A stretch of DNA of 64,000 nucleotides from Dermacentor variabilis (lineage: Eukaryota > Arthropoda > Arachnida > Ixodida > Ixodidae), in contig NC_134570.1 of the NCBI RefSeq assembly GCF_050947875.1, positions 242,474,584 to 242,538,583 of the forward strand, written 5' to 3'. Both the position numbers and the translations under genes were made by a program. Position 1 is the stretch's first letter. Each line of letters begins with the position of its first letter. Under the pieces are notes generated by a model, which was not told the origin of the DNA, did not search any database, and was given only the letters and a program-made list of their open reading frames with translations. Below, piece by piece: positions 21,193 through 32,810 of this stretch.

Positions 21193-22756
21193 AATCCTCG
21201 CACCAGCTGTCGCGCACTTCATGTTTTTACATCTATTTTATGCTTGGCTTCGCACATGTTTAACTGTTGCTAGTTGCTTCATGCATAACTCTTGATTCTT
21301 TTGAGCTGCGATGTTTTCACCCTGCCTCGTTTGTAAAGGGTATTAATCACGCTGTGTCTTATCGGAATGACACCAAGCAAGTGCTTCTTTAACAGCTTTA
21401 TTAATTTCTCCCGAGGGCATCTTAGATATTGTGGTTTTTTGGGAAATGTGTTTAGAAAATAGGTAGCTCAGGGCGAGAATTGCTAATAGTTGCTGCATAT
21501 GGTATTTTTATTCCATTTTTCGCTGATCCATTTTTCGCTGAATAGTTCGCGTCACGTTTGGTAAGTCATCACACCTTGATGCTGTCTGAGCAGACTTAAC
21601 ACGCCGAGTGATTTGTTTGTTTCACAACGTAGTCGCTTCTTGCAAGTGAATTTTGTACTCACCGAATTATTTATTATTATGCTTACGCCGCATAGGACTA
21701 AACCCGGCCTTGCCGCCAGCGCTGGATCTAATTTGACTGGCGCTGCTCTGCCTTTAAATATATCATGTGGCACCTCTCTCTAGTAACATTTAAAAAAAGT
21801 ACTGCAAAGTTAGTCAGACTATAGCTTTGTACGTTTCCAAGCAGCTCCCTTAGGGAATTTAAAATTGCAAAAACTGCAGCGCGAACGGCAGTTCATCGGC
21901 GGTACAGCGCTAACACGCGCTTTTATTAACCCGTGCGTTTGGTGGCTTCGTTGACTATAGTGTACGCGTTTCTATCAATAAATTCGCAATTATTCTTCTT
22001 CAGGCGACTTTCACTACACTTATTCGGCGGCGTCACATGTATTCATCGGCAGAAAAATCACAACGGCATATGCAGACATCGCACCGTGCGGATTTGTTAT
22101 CTAAGTATGCACTAACGACGGGTGCTTATTATTGAGGTGCAGAAGCAGCATTACGACAAGGGTAGAATTAAAGAAAAACACGGTCGAGACATCGCATTAG
22201 TCAACAAAATTTGTCGGCTAGTTTACATGAGCTCCACTTCATGTAAATGGTCTTCATGGCGTTTGTCTGCGGGACGCACCTGGCGCGTATGTGGCCCATG
22301 TTGCCCCAAACACCGGTAACATCTTGTTCATACCCGCTCCCGCAGAGGTCTGCGTCTTCCCTACAGCTGTCACCGCAGAAGAAGCAGTCTGGCGCCCAAT
22401 GAAAGGACAAATCGCAGCCGCGAACTTCAGTCACCCTTGCTGCAAAGCGTTGTCGTCTGCTACTGCTCACGCGCGTATTGTTGGAAGCGCCCGCTAGGTG
22501 GCCATCAGTGGCGCCTCTATAGGCGGTGCACGCGGCCTATACGCCTGTAGCTCGGTCGTAGTGGAGGCTATGCCACAGAACACCTATACAAACTTAGAGA
22601 AGGGAAACTGTACCTTTCACAGTGCTACGGAAATAAGCGTAGTGGTGGCGTCGTGAACTAAAGTATGGGACCACAGGTGGCGCTGTACGACAGGAAACGG
22701 AAACGGGGTTTTGCACACGCTTTACCAGGTGTTCTGCGGCTTTACTGGGTTTCTGG
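21193..22756. other. Unassigned intron-like sequence
   Basis: No element or gene recognised in about 1.5 kb. CCACAGAACACCTATAC at 22571 and ACCAGGTGTTCTGCGG at 22727 form a weak inverted pair just outside the next palindrome. Confidence 0.4.
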
Positions 22757-22886
22757 CTGCTGCGCCTCGATCGTGCTCCCGCCAGTTTAGTTGCTGTGTG
22801 GCAAACGTAGCGCCTACATATATATGTAGGCGCTACGTTTGCCACACAGCAACCAGACTGGCGAGAGCACGATCGAGGCGCAGCAG
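22757..22886. repeat. 130-bp palindrome with no spacer
   Basis: Two 65-base halves meet at 22821/22822 (centre ACATATATATGT) with three mismatched pairs, at 22779, 22789 and 22791. The arms contain CGCCTCGATCGTGCTC and its inverse. Confidence 0.88.
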
Positions 22887-25207
22887 AATACATGTAGCGC
22901 AGAGTCATATCAAGTTAAGGCACACTCTGAACTGACTTTTAAGGGCATCCCGAGCGGTTTTTCGTTTATTACGCCACCGTTACCCCGAGTTGTGCCGCCG
23001 CGCTACAGCTGTTGCATTTCGTGTAGGGCTACTGACAGAATGCGGTTTCCAGGTGGCACGATGGCCTCGACTGGAATAAACGCACACGACACCAAAGATT
23101 GAGTAAGCCTGAAAATATTTTATTTGCATTTTACAAGTACAACAAAAAGCACACGTCTACGCATCCACACAAACGCGGTTACATAGTCAAGAACATAGTC
23201 ATGAAATGGCTCATTAATAAGGGTAGCACAAACGCACAAGAAAGAAGACATAAGCTACAAAACGTACGGTCGGCTGCTCCCGTCACCGCGTGTCACTTTT
23301 ATACAGCATCTTTACAGCACTACCAGGCCGGGTAGCTTGGCGGAAAGAACGCAACAGCTTACGGCCGTCAGCTGCCTCTTCCTTACGGGTGTCATAATTA
23401 TCCTAATCTCCGCATCAACGTCGTGCAAGTCCGCATACAGGCATCTGTATCTGAACCATATGTGCCAGCTTAATACATGTGTAGTGAAATTATGATAACC
23501 ACTGCGTCTTATCAAACGTATTGGTTTTGCAAATGCGCATTACAGCTGACGGAACGACATACTGTAAGTGAAGCACAAGAGAACAAGGACAAAAGGAGGA
23601 TACAACACTTGAAGAAATGAACAATTAGCAGGCGTACAGCAAACAAGCGATGACGGAGAACACACAATGATGCATCGGGTGTTCTGTGACATCGGTTTGC
23701 GTACTTAAGGTGTTATGGAGATCAACGGCATAAAAACATACCTTCAAGCGTACTCCTTCAACCTCCGCCGCATTCATTATGATAATCAACGCCTAAACAA
23801 AATGAGGCACTATGTTTTGCCAAGAGTAGACCTCTTTACAGCAAGTCTATGTAATGACTCGCAGACGAAACCAGCATGCTTTCGAAAATGTTTTACCGCC
23901 GTAGTATTCGAACGCCAACGGCCAGGAAACACATCGATACCAATAGGCTGTCCGCGGTTAATCAAGTACAAAAACCTTGACGCTATGATTAAAAAGCAGC
24001 TTCAACAATCAAATAAAAAAAATCAACTGCCTATTTGTCTGAGGTAACAAACATCCTTAGACACCTCGATTGTTTATGTCAATGGTTTGTGTAAAGTAAA
24101 AAATTCAGCATGTTCAGCGCCCCTAGCAGAAAAAGCACAAATTAAAGTATTCGACCAAATTACAGTAGCGCACTTGCGCGCCTACGCTGAAACACGCCTC
24201 GATTGATTTTTCGCCCTCTGTGGCCATTTGTTGAACTTGAGAGTGTGTGGGGCCTGGCTATGCTCGGTTGCTCGGCTCAGCAGGCTCCGTAATCGGCATT
24301 TCATCGCTACTCATCATACCTCACGTTTTTGTGCTGGTGTGCTATGACGTCAATATTTTCGTTCCTCCTCTGTGACGTAGTAACTGCCGCGCTAGCGATG
24401 GGTCTCGACTACGAGAAGGGGTTTTTAATGACTCTTTGGAGCTCAATTAAAATTATTTTGAAATGTTTGCAGCGTCCAATACCTCGTTCTGGGTGTCCTT
24501 GCATACGGAAGCAGCCTACAACATGCTTTTTATAGCCTCAAAATTTGGTGTCTCAACCCCTTTAACCACTGTGGCATGCCTCATCGTTGCCTATTCTCTA
24601 TCATGAGCCATTGAGAGAGTGAACTATTGACCATAACTTTGACTCTCGTGTCATTAAAAAAGTTTGATGACGTGCAGGTGTCCCTTTTTCTTCAAGAGAG
24701 GTGGAAAGCGAAAAAGCAGTAGAGAGAGAAACATATATTGTGTACCCATCGTGTTTTTGTTTGCCGCTGCGAGTGGAAAGATGTAGCTGAGCGCAGCCGC
24801 GGCTCTGAAGCTGCTGCTTAATGTTTCGATGCGTGCTCCCCAATGACTAATAAAATAAACCATTGTAATTTTGGAGTGGTGCAACCACATAAGACGTTAA
24901 TCAAGAATATTAGAACATTTCCTTATGACCAGAATTCAGCTCCAAACATTTCTTTCTTTGCTTTACACAATGTCCTCTTGAACTTAGCTTCTCGTTTGTT
25001 GCTGCTGTTTCCATTCCTTTTCAGGAAAATCTCTGGTCTAAAGAAGTGTGCAGATAATAAAAATTATGTGTATATTTAGTTTGTTAGGTTTGACGCTAAC
25101 CTGGTGTCTATTACCCATTGTGGGTAACAATAATATGCCAAATCAGACGCAATCGTTCCACTGAACTGTAACAGTAACTGAAATTTGAGTGAGTTTGTAG
25201 GAATTCA
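22887..25207. other. Unassigned; one dispersed repeat
   Basis: Holds the + copy of the repeat seen inverted at 18835-19045 (24340-24560). AAGCACAAGAGAACAAGGACAAAAGGAGG near 23572 may be a decayed monomer of the hairpin-retroposon family. No gene recognised. Confidence 0.4.
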
Positions 25208-25265
25208 TACTTGACTTAAAACACAAAAATACGAGGACACAAGAAGGAACTCCAGACAGGGCATG
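25208..25265 (+). repeat. Monomer related to hairpin-retroposon arms
   Basis: ACGAGGACACAAGAAGGAAC, then TCCAGACAGGGCA, resemble the arm of hairpin 1 (ACACAAGAAGAAATACAGACAG). No inverse copy lies beside it. Confidence 0.4.
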
Positions 25266-25314
25266 TGCTACTTCAAAGTAAAGTATATTATTTGCAAGCA
25301 TGCCTATTTATCGG

Positions 25315-25468
25315 GGCCACTATCTTGTACGTGTTTGAAAGGCTGACGTTTGGTTTTGCCTTGCACAATTTGCCTAGGTTGACCTAGGCAACAATATTGG
25401 CACAGCCAGGACAATCGAGTGAGACGAAACCAAACGTTTGCTTTTCGAACGTGTACAAGATAGTGGCC
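25315..25468. repeat. Inverted repeat, about 45-bp arms
   Basis: GGCCACTATCTTGTACGTGT at 25315 is the inverse of the right end, ACGTGTACAAGATAGTGGCC at 25449-25468, apart from a small gap. The inner parts (ACGTTTGGTTTTG against AAACCAAACGT) also pair. The core CCTAGGTTGACCTAGG is itself palindromic. Confidence 0.7.
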
Positions 25469-25906
25469 TAGTCGACACAGATCAAAAGCAAAGCACACTA
25501 TTACACAAGTATGCTCCAAACCCCCCAAAATGTTTAAGAAAGTTGTCAAATTTTTAATCATGGCACTGTAAAGGACTTTTCTTTTTTTAGGTCATGGTAA
25601 ATGGGTGTGCGTTACTATCGAGGGCAGTTATTTTCCTTTCTTTTGGTCACGGAAAACGGGTGGGCATTACAAATGAGGGCACATTAGAATCGAGTAAATA
25701 CGGTATTCCTGGAACTCTTATTTATCCAACACTGAGTACAGTTTGCATACTTATTGCAAGTTTCAGACTGCTCTTGGCTGTAATTGAGTAAAGAAGAAAC
25801 ATTCTCTAGGGTTTGAATTTCTTTTACTGCATAATTGCAGTCTTAACAGATGTCTACATTTTGCTAAGAATTCTTATAACATGTCCTTGTAAGGCTCCCT
25901 AAATAT
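25469..25906. other. Unassigned
   Basis: CGAGTAAATACGGTA at 25698-25712 looks like the right terminus of the CCGTATTTA-ended family seen intact at 59506-61236; a left terminus was not found. Confidence 0.35.
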
Positions 25907-26051
25907 TGTTACCAAGCACGGCCGGAGACGAAGCTGAGGACAGTACAGAAGACGACGATGCTCACTGATGGCGCGTGGACTGTCTTCCGTGTTGTATGCC
26001 ATTGGAAGCGCCCTGTAAATATAATTTTAAACCTCTCTTCTCCTTGTAACA
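25907..26051 (+). repeat. 5' LTR of gypsy A
   Basis: 145 bases, TGTTACCAAG to CTTGTAACA. GAAGCTGAGGACAGTACAGA and AAACCTCTCTTCTCC are shared with the 3' LTR. TTTTGGTGAACG follows, a likely primer-binding site with TGG at 26055. Confidence 0.9.
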
Positions 26052-26064
26052 TTTTGGTGAACGT

Positions 26065-26177
26065 GTGGCGGTTGCGCTTTGTTACAAGGTTGACGAGAAG
26101 ATGCCGGAAGTGGAAAAGGTCGCACATATCTGCAAAGGGATTGTGGACAACGCATTTATGCTCCTCATCTTCAAGCA
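26065..26177 (+). pseudogene. Gypsy A gag, part before the insertion
   Basis: The frame reads DEKMPEVEKVAHICKGIVDNAF, matching the gag segment 'E.DKV.HILKGI.DDAF' of tick gypsy elements, and is cut at 26178 by the inserted Tigger-like element. The rest of gag resumes at 27687. The start codon and N-terminus appear lost or shortened: only about 10 bases separate the primer site from this conserved block. Confidence 0.72.
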
Positions 26178-27686
26178 CAGTAGACTCCCTTTAAGACAAA
26201 CTCAAAGGGACCATGAAAATTGGTTCATCTTATCAGAAGAATTATTGGCAACGTGACCAGGTGCATCCAAATATCTTACTTTACAGTGGTAAATGAAGTA
26301 GACCTAAAATGGGTTAAAGATGACATAAATTGCATATATTTAGCTGAACTTAATAAAAAACTGTCTTTTCAAGTGGTACTCTTGCTCGGTTTCATCCAGT
26401 CCGTGATGGATGTTCTGTGCAAATCAGCAAGCAACTACAAACAATGTCATCGCACCTAACGACTTTAAAAATCCTTCTGTGCCTTTGTGCTGCTGAAAAA
26501 AAAAGCTCACTAGGGAGTTAAAGCAGGCATCTGCTCCCTCAGAGTTCATCAATGCAGGCTCCGAGCTAGCGAAAGTATGCAGGAGCGCACTGAGCGCACA
26601 GCAAACCACTGCAACCTAGAAGAAACTCTAGGTGACATTGAGTGAAGTGGAGAGAGAGAAACGAGGCGAAGTGTCGTGGAGGAGATAGGTAGGTGAATGC
26701 GTGCTGGGTTGATGTCCTCTGGCAGTGGCCACAGGTTTTGTTTGCAATACGGACATGCCGGGTCTCATGATAACATCGTCCTTGCGTGCTACACGCTGCC
26801 TGTGCGAGTGTTAAGTGTGTTACGATGAGCCGACAATGGCGGCTCAATCTCACGTCCACAATGGTGGAAAGGAGGGGGGCAAGCACACCGTCTTCTGTCG
26901 TGTGCATGGCACCAAGAAGGGAAAAGAGGGGAGTGTTGTACTTCTGCCGCGTGCAGTCGCACGAGCTTTATCTTGAACACAATCTGCTTTGGAGGCTCAG
27001 TCTAGGTGGGCCGATGTCTTGTAGCTTTGCATGCACTGTTTTCTTGCTGCTCAGTTTGCACTGAAGCGATAGACAGTGCGAAGGTCACTTCGCTCGCTGC
27101 TATTGCCGCGATTCCTCATTCCAGCATTTTGACAGCGAGCGTCTGTGGTCGAGTGTGTTGTGTTCATGTTTGCCTGTGCGTGCTAACACCATGCTTGTGA
27201 ATTTAGTTAGTAAGCGAATATTTACTAGGTGGCATTCTACTCCAGTGGCTGCGATGTATGGTGTGGCCATGCAAGCCCTATCTTGTATACAATCTGCAAT
27301 GCGGACAGTCTAGGTGTACGAGGACTGATAGCTTCCTATGCACTGTAGCACCCATACGCTTGCATGTCAGCCACGTTCACGAAGGGAAATGTCACTGTCT
27401 CTTTTTGTTTCCTCCTCTTGTTTTTGCCTCTTGTGTTTGCCTCCAGTAGGGTGCCTGGATGCACACGCCCTCGGGCGGGGTGCATCGAGGCACCCTAGCC
27501 TCTAGGATTGGTAGCCATGGCGGTCACTCCTAATGTTCGTATTAACCGGAGAGCACATCTGAGGTGGTTCATCTTAAGTGGATTCTTTTTGCATTGAATT
27601 TATGGAAAACCAAACAAACGTTCCCATGTTGTTCGTTATATGCGAGAGTTTGGCTTAACTGAGTTCATTTTAACGACAGTTCACTG
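26178..27686. mobile_element. Tigger-like non-autonomous element nested in gag
   Basis: Ends CAGTAGACTC and the inverse of the right end CAGTGAACTG give an imperfect inverted repeat beginning CAGT. Interior homology to 12539-13643 is clear: both hold a TAGCTTTG..TGCA block, CCTCA(T/C)TCCAGC and TTAATTTAGTTAG-type motifs in the same order. It splits gag codons that resume directly on the other side. No transposase motif. Confidence 0.75.
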
Positions 27687-28392
27687 GACTCTTTGACAGC
27701 GCAAGGCATCATTGCTAAATGCCGCCTCTTCGAAGAAGCCAAAAGCTGTCGCATTGCCCACTACTTTTCTCGCCTTCCTAACATGGCTGTCACATCTACC
27801 TGCGAGAACCTCTGTCTCCCACCCGTGCCAGCTGCATCCGACAGTATTGTGTACATCTTCCAATGGGAGATTGATGCTGCCTCTCCAGTTCCTCCCCAGG
27901 TCCATGCCCCAGATGATTTCCATGCAACAATATTCCTCATTCAGCCTATTGTACGGCAATAATTGGTCAAAGTTGAACTCCAGTCACTTTGCCCAATCAA
28001 CAGACCCGACTACCGCTCACCCAACATACCTGATCTACCACGAAGTTTGTACGCTCGTCCTCGTTATCGAAACCCGGATGAATGGCACACTTCTGATGAC
28101 AGGCCTATCTGTTTCTGCTGGGGACGTGTTGGACATATTTCTTGCCTATGGTGCAGTTCTTGGAACTCTCAGCCTTGGCCGATCTATCGAAATACCCGGC
28201 ATCCGTCTGGTAGTCCTTGCCCGCCGACACATATCGAAGAAGATACTGCTCCAACATTTCTGCCCATGCAACAAAACAGATCCCCTTCACCACGCCCACG
28301 TCTTTCCGGCTCACCTCTGCCTCGTTGCTCTCCATCTCCTTCTTACTCCCACCGCTCCTCGGAAAGCTAACGGCCATAGCTCTAAGAGGTGA
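27687..28392 (+). pseudogene. Gypsy A gag C-terminus with degraded zinc knuckle
   Basis: SAQGIIAKCRLFEEAKSCRI, then FSRLPNMA, continue the capsid end. Further on, another frame reads DDRPICFCWGRVGHISCLW, where the family has C-x2-C-x4-H-x4-C; the second Cys is kept but the spacing is altered to CFCWGRVGH and the last Cys is displaced. A Pro/Ser/Arg-rich tail (SPSPRPRLSGSPLPRCSPSP) ends near 28370. Confidence 0.75.
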
Positions 28393-28459
28393 GCCTGCCA
28401 TGACGGCATGACCTGAAATTCCTCTGCTGACACTGCCTGGCCATCACAACCTCATCAAC

Positions 28460-28678
28460 GTGGACATGGACGGTGTACCTCTAGCAGGACTGATTGACAC
28501 AGGAGCACACATATCAGTTATGAACTCGAACCTCCGTACGCTGCTAAAGAAAGTTCTAACTTCTGCCCCACTCGCTGTCATCCGCATTGCCGATGATGGA
28601 ACTCCACCTGTCTCTGGGATGTGTGCCGCCTGTGTCACTCTAGCCGGACACCATAGTTCTGTTTTGTTTTGTCCTTGA
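28460..28678 (+). pseudogene. Gypsy A aspartic protease
   Basis: The frame reads MDMDGVPLAGLIDTGAHISV: DTGA is the retropepsin active site. LTLPGHHNLINVDM-like residues stand just upstream in another frame. The second half of the protease (normally ILG-D) is shifted and reads SLSPDFLSAHS near 28700. Cleaves Gag-Pol in the living element. Confidence 0.82.
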
Positions 28679-30291
28679 GCAGTGCTCACACAAAATCACT
28701 TTAAGCCCTGATTTTCTGTCGGCACATTCGGTTGTTATTGACTGCTTTGTGGGTGTTGTCCAACACGCCTTTCCGTTCACCCTCCTGATTCTATGCCGTG
28801 TCGACTATGTTCCACCGGTTATGTTCACCTACCTTACAAAGCTGTAACCTGTATTGCCACTTCACCTGATCCACCTGTCACCAACGGCGATTACGTCATG
28901 TCACCCAAAGCCACCATCCTTCTGTCGCAGAATGTCACATTTCCCCACATGGTCGTCTGCATAAAAGACAATGCCACCTGTCTTCCTGTGGTGAATTTCA
29001 ACCCCTGTCCTCAAGTGCTACCTCAGGGCATATCTCTTGCAACCATGGCCCCAGCTTCCGGCTACCATATTTCTGCCTTAAATTGTGACACTGGGTCGCC
29101 TCTGCTGGTTCGGGCCCTACAACTTGAGTGTTAGAACTTTTCACGACAATGATCACTCCTGACCTTCCTGCCCACTATGGACGCACTTCATTGCCTTCTT
29201 GCCTCGTACCAGGACCTTTTCGATCTTGATGACTGGCCACTGGGTCAATCATCCATTGTGAAACATCAGATATGCGTAGCCTGATTCACCGACAGCCCCA
29301 ACGTGTCTCCCCTGCTGAGTGCCAAGTGACACAGAAGGAGGTCGACGAGATGCTTGCCCAAGATATCATTGAGCCTTTTTGTAGCCCTTGGGCTTACTTG
29401 GTCGTCCTCGTGAGAAGGAAGGATAACAGCTGTTGCTTATGTGTCGACTATCGCCATCTCAACAAAGTAACAAAAAGATGTCTACCTGCTCCCGGGGATA
29501 GATGATACCCTCGATTGTTTACATGGTGCAAAATAGTTTTCTTCAATAAACCTTTGCTCTGAGTACTGGCAGATTGCAATAGATGACATGGACTGTGAAA
29601 AGGCCACCTTTGTTACACCTGATGGCCAATATCAGTTTAAAGTGATGCTGTTTGAGTTGTGTAATGCTCTGGCTATATTTGAATGTATGATGGACGCTCT
29701 CCTTCACGCTTTTAGGTGGTCATTGTACCTGTGCTACCTCGATGATGTAATTGTCATTTCACCAACTTTTGCCACACACCTTGAGTGTCTTTCGACAATT
29801 CTTTCTGTTTTCTGCAAGGCTATGCTTCGGCTCAATTCATCAAAATGTCACTTCGGCCACTGACAACTTAGTGTGCTCGGAAACCTCACCGATTCTCCCG
29901 GCATCTGCCCCGATCCCGTGAAAGTTCGCAACGTCAAGGATTTTCCCGTGCCGACTTGTGCCAATGATGTTCAAAGCTTTGTGAGCCTCTGCTCATACTT
30001 CCGTTGGTTCGTACGCAATTTCGCTAACGTTGCACATCCTCTCACAGATCTTCTCAAGAAAGATGCAGCTTTTGTCCAGGGTCCTAAACAAGCTGCTGCA
30101 TTCGCTGTGATTATACCGTGCCGCTCACTTCACCATCAGTTCTCGCCCATTTTGGCATGACCACTCCAATGTTAAGTTCGAACTGATGCCAGTGGTCATA
30201 GAAGTGGCGCAGTTTTGACTCAGCACCAGCAAGGTTGAGACTGTGTTATTGTGTATACTAGCCATCTTCTGTCCCAAGCGAAGCACAATTA
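28679..30291 (+). pseudogene. Gypsy A reverse transcriptase and start of RNase H
   Basis: Linker frame 28793-29134 leads to the RT. Visible blocks: CQVTQKEVDEMLAQDIIEP and SPWAYLVVLVRRKD at 29320-29420, CVDYRHLNKVTK at 29440-29475, a broken palm block (SEYWQIAIDDMD near 29562-29592, out of frame), VMLFELCNALAIFE, and YLDDVIVIS at 29737-29763, the catalytic box. The thumb reads FVSLCSYFRWFVRNFANVAHPL. The RNase H start (TDASGH-like, then VLTQHQQG) is shifted and cut at 30291 by the next insertion. Confidence 0.87.
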
Positions 30292-32072
30292 CAGTGCAGT
30301 CTACTTATAATGATACCACATGTAACAATATATCGGTTATAACGATGAGTTGATTTCATGGTATCAACTTACGTGTTACGGCAACAAGAAAAAAAATATA
30401 TATATATAACGATATGTTATTCACTGCATATCGGATATTATGATTGAAATTCTGCCTTTTGGGCGGCATTTTCCATGCAGAATAATCGTGAAATTTGCTT
30501 TGCTAAGTTCCTCTTAACCGAGACGGGGCGAAAAGCTTGCCTACGCGAGTTCGTGTCTGCCACCATTACCACACGCGTGTCCCACCAGTGTGCTGATTGC
30601 GAAAGCCACAGAGAGCATCACAAGTTGGTGCAGTGTGCCACAAGACGGCGCCAGCTGCTTCGTGTCCGTGTCGCCGGTGAGCGTCTAGAGAGAGGAGGGG
30701 GGGGGGGAAGCGAGAAGTGAACAGCACCTGCGCTCCCTGTCTAAAATCTCCTTCTCTTCCTCAGCGAGCACGGAAATGCGCCGCGGAAGCAGCGGTAGGT
30801 GCCCCGACAAAGCGCAAACTTTGTAGCTTGAGACGAAGCTGCAAATTTTACAAGACTCAAAGTATCAGCATGCGCAGTCGATGAGATCGAAGGTTCTGAA
30901 AACCGTGAGCACCACAATCATGAAGGCTAGAACGAGTGACCATGCCGATGAATGGAGACGGCGGGTTTTGCGCACCAGGGCAAAACCCCCATGTGTGAAA
31001 CCAACATGGTGGCAGCCGCTGACATTACTGAACTCTGGGAGCAAGTCACTACTGGCGATAAAATAGGTGGTGTTTCGATGGAGGAGTTTCTGAGTTCACA
31101 TAGCGCTGTCTCATTCTGCAAAGAATCTCCGGCGGCGTGATCATTGTCGCGACAGATGGCAGAGTTGTGCAATAGAGGCAACGAGATTGACAGTGGCCTG
31201 TCTTTGACACCAACCCCAATGCTCACGCAAAGTGCGCTGTCATCAATAGAGTTGCTCATTGATTTCATGTGGGCCAAATTGAATTAAGACGGCAAGCTGG
31301 GCGAGTTGGTGATTGAACATGTTCCTATGGGTGGGCAGCGCGACCCGGACGAAGGACGAGAGGAAGTATACAACACGAGCGCAGACTAACAACTGGTTTA
31401 TTATTTCAAGCAACGGACTATAATATACAGAAAATGTAAACACATGTAAAATGACGTTTACAAGGGTGTTAGCCTATCTTGCCATTCAAAAAATCAGCTT
31501 CTTTATCCTGTTAGCCAGCCTTCTGTCACTCTACAGGATTAAGAAGCTGATTTTTTGAATGGCAAGATAGGCTAACACCCTTGTAAATGTCATTTTACAC
31601 ATGTTTACATTTTCTGTATATTATAGTTTGTTGCTTGAAATAATAAACCAGTTGTTAGTCTGCGCTCGTGTTGTGTACTTCCTCTCGTCCTTCGTCCGGG
31701 TTGCGCTGCCCACCCATAGGAACATGTAGGCCAAGTTGTAGCTGCCAGTGTTCGCGCAGCCACTGGATGCGATAAACACCATGGTTGTGAACTTGAAACT
31801 TCTGTGAAAGCAAGTGCAGACTTCTGACTATTTCAGTGCGCCTAACGCTTGACATACTGTTTAGAGGTATAAATAAACATTTCATTTTTCACAGCCTTCT
31901 TTCTACAATGTCAATTTCTTATCGTAAGTGGCAAATTTGGTTTGAGAGCTACGAAGGTATGTTTGGCAGCTTTTTTAATTTCTTTTTTTAGGGCAGTCCA
32001 GATATAGCAATGATCGGTTATAATGATCAGATTTTTGGTTCTTCTTGATATTGTTATAAGGGGACTGCACTG
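30292..32072. mobile_element. Tigger-like element nested in RNase H
   Basis: 1781 bases. Left CAGTGCAGTCTACTTATAA and inverse right CAGTGCAGTCCCCTTATAA form the terminal repeat, with TA at 30290-30291 and 32073-32074. It interrupts the RNase H codons, which resume as TITERECLAL. An (AT)n run lies at about 30395-30410. It contains hairpin retroposon 3 and no recognisable transposase. Confidence 0.88.
31282..31721. mobile_element. Hairpin retroposon 3 (195-bp arms)
   Basis: The direct repeat CATGTGGGCCAAATTG (31266-31281) recurs on the right as CATGTAGGCCAAGTTG (31722-31737). The head reads CAAGCTGGGCGAGTTGGTG. Arms 31317-31511 and 31533-31727 are inverse copies with few mismatches around a 21-base loop. 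The arm holds CGGACGAAGGACGAGAGGAA and AACTGGTTTATTATTTCAA, and the inner ends pair as CTTTATCCTGT against ACAGGATTAAG. Confidence 0.88.
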
Positions 32073-32810
32073 TACACCATTACTGAACGCGAGTGCCTTG
32101 CCCTCGTTTAGGTAAGTTTCGCTCCTACTTGTTTGGCTGGTAATTCACAGTTATCAACAACCACCATGTCTTATGCTGGGTTTCCTTCCTAAAGGATCCT
32201 ACTGGACATATCATTCAGTGGGCTCTATGACTGCGAGAGTTGTGCACAACACAGTTGTGCGTAAGAGCGGCCGGTTGCATGAAGATACTGATTGATTGTT
32301 TTGTGCCATCCAGTAGCCCCACCAGAGATTCTTAACAGCTGCGAGTCTACCTGCGTGCTGTCGCTTACTGTGCTTCAGAATATCAGAGATGAGCAATGTC
32401 GTGACCCCTACTTGCGAGACCTCATTCTCCAGCTGACTTCTGAGACACCGTCCCCTTCTCTACGTATGTTTGTGCTGCAGGATGGCGTCTCGTATCGCTA
32501 CAACATGCACCCTGAGTGTCCTGAACTGCTCTTGGTTATCCCCACATGTATGCATCGAACTGTCATTGCACAGCTACATGATGTTCCTATCGCGGGTCAT
32601 CTCAGAGTCTCTTGGACGTATGACCGTGTGCGGCATCGTTTCTTTCGACCCAGCATTTACCGTTCCGTCTGCCATTACGTTCCTTCCTATGAGCAATGTC
32701 AGCAGCATAAAAAACAGCAGTATTCCCAGCTGGCCACCTTCAATCGCTTCACGTACCATCGGAGCCATTCTTTAGGGTTGGTCTTGACATTCTTAGCCCT
32801 TTGTGGATAG
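32073..32810 (+). pseudogene. Gypsy A RNase H end and integrase zinc region
   Basis: After the insertion TITERECLALV continues the RNase H. The frame 32292-32810 is the pre-integrase and zinc region: IRDEQCRDPYLRDLI, then VIAQLHDVPIAGHLRVSWTY and SIYRSVCHYVPSYEQCQQHK. The His-His and Cys-Cys pairs of the integrase HHCC finger are visible (H, GH and C, C). A stop after FLALCG ends the frame just inside the core. Confidence 0.82.
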
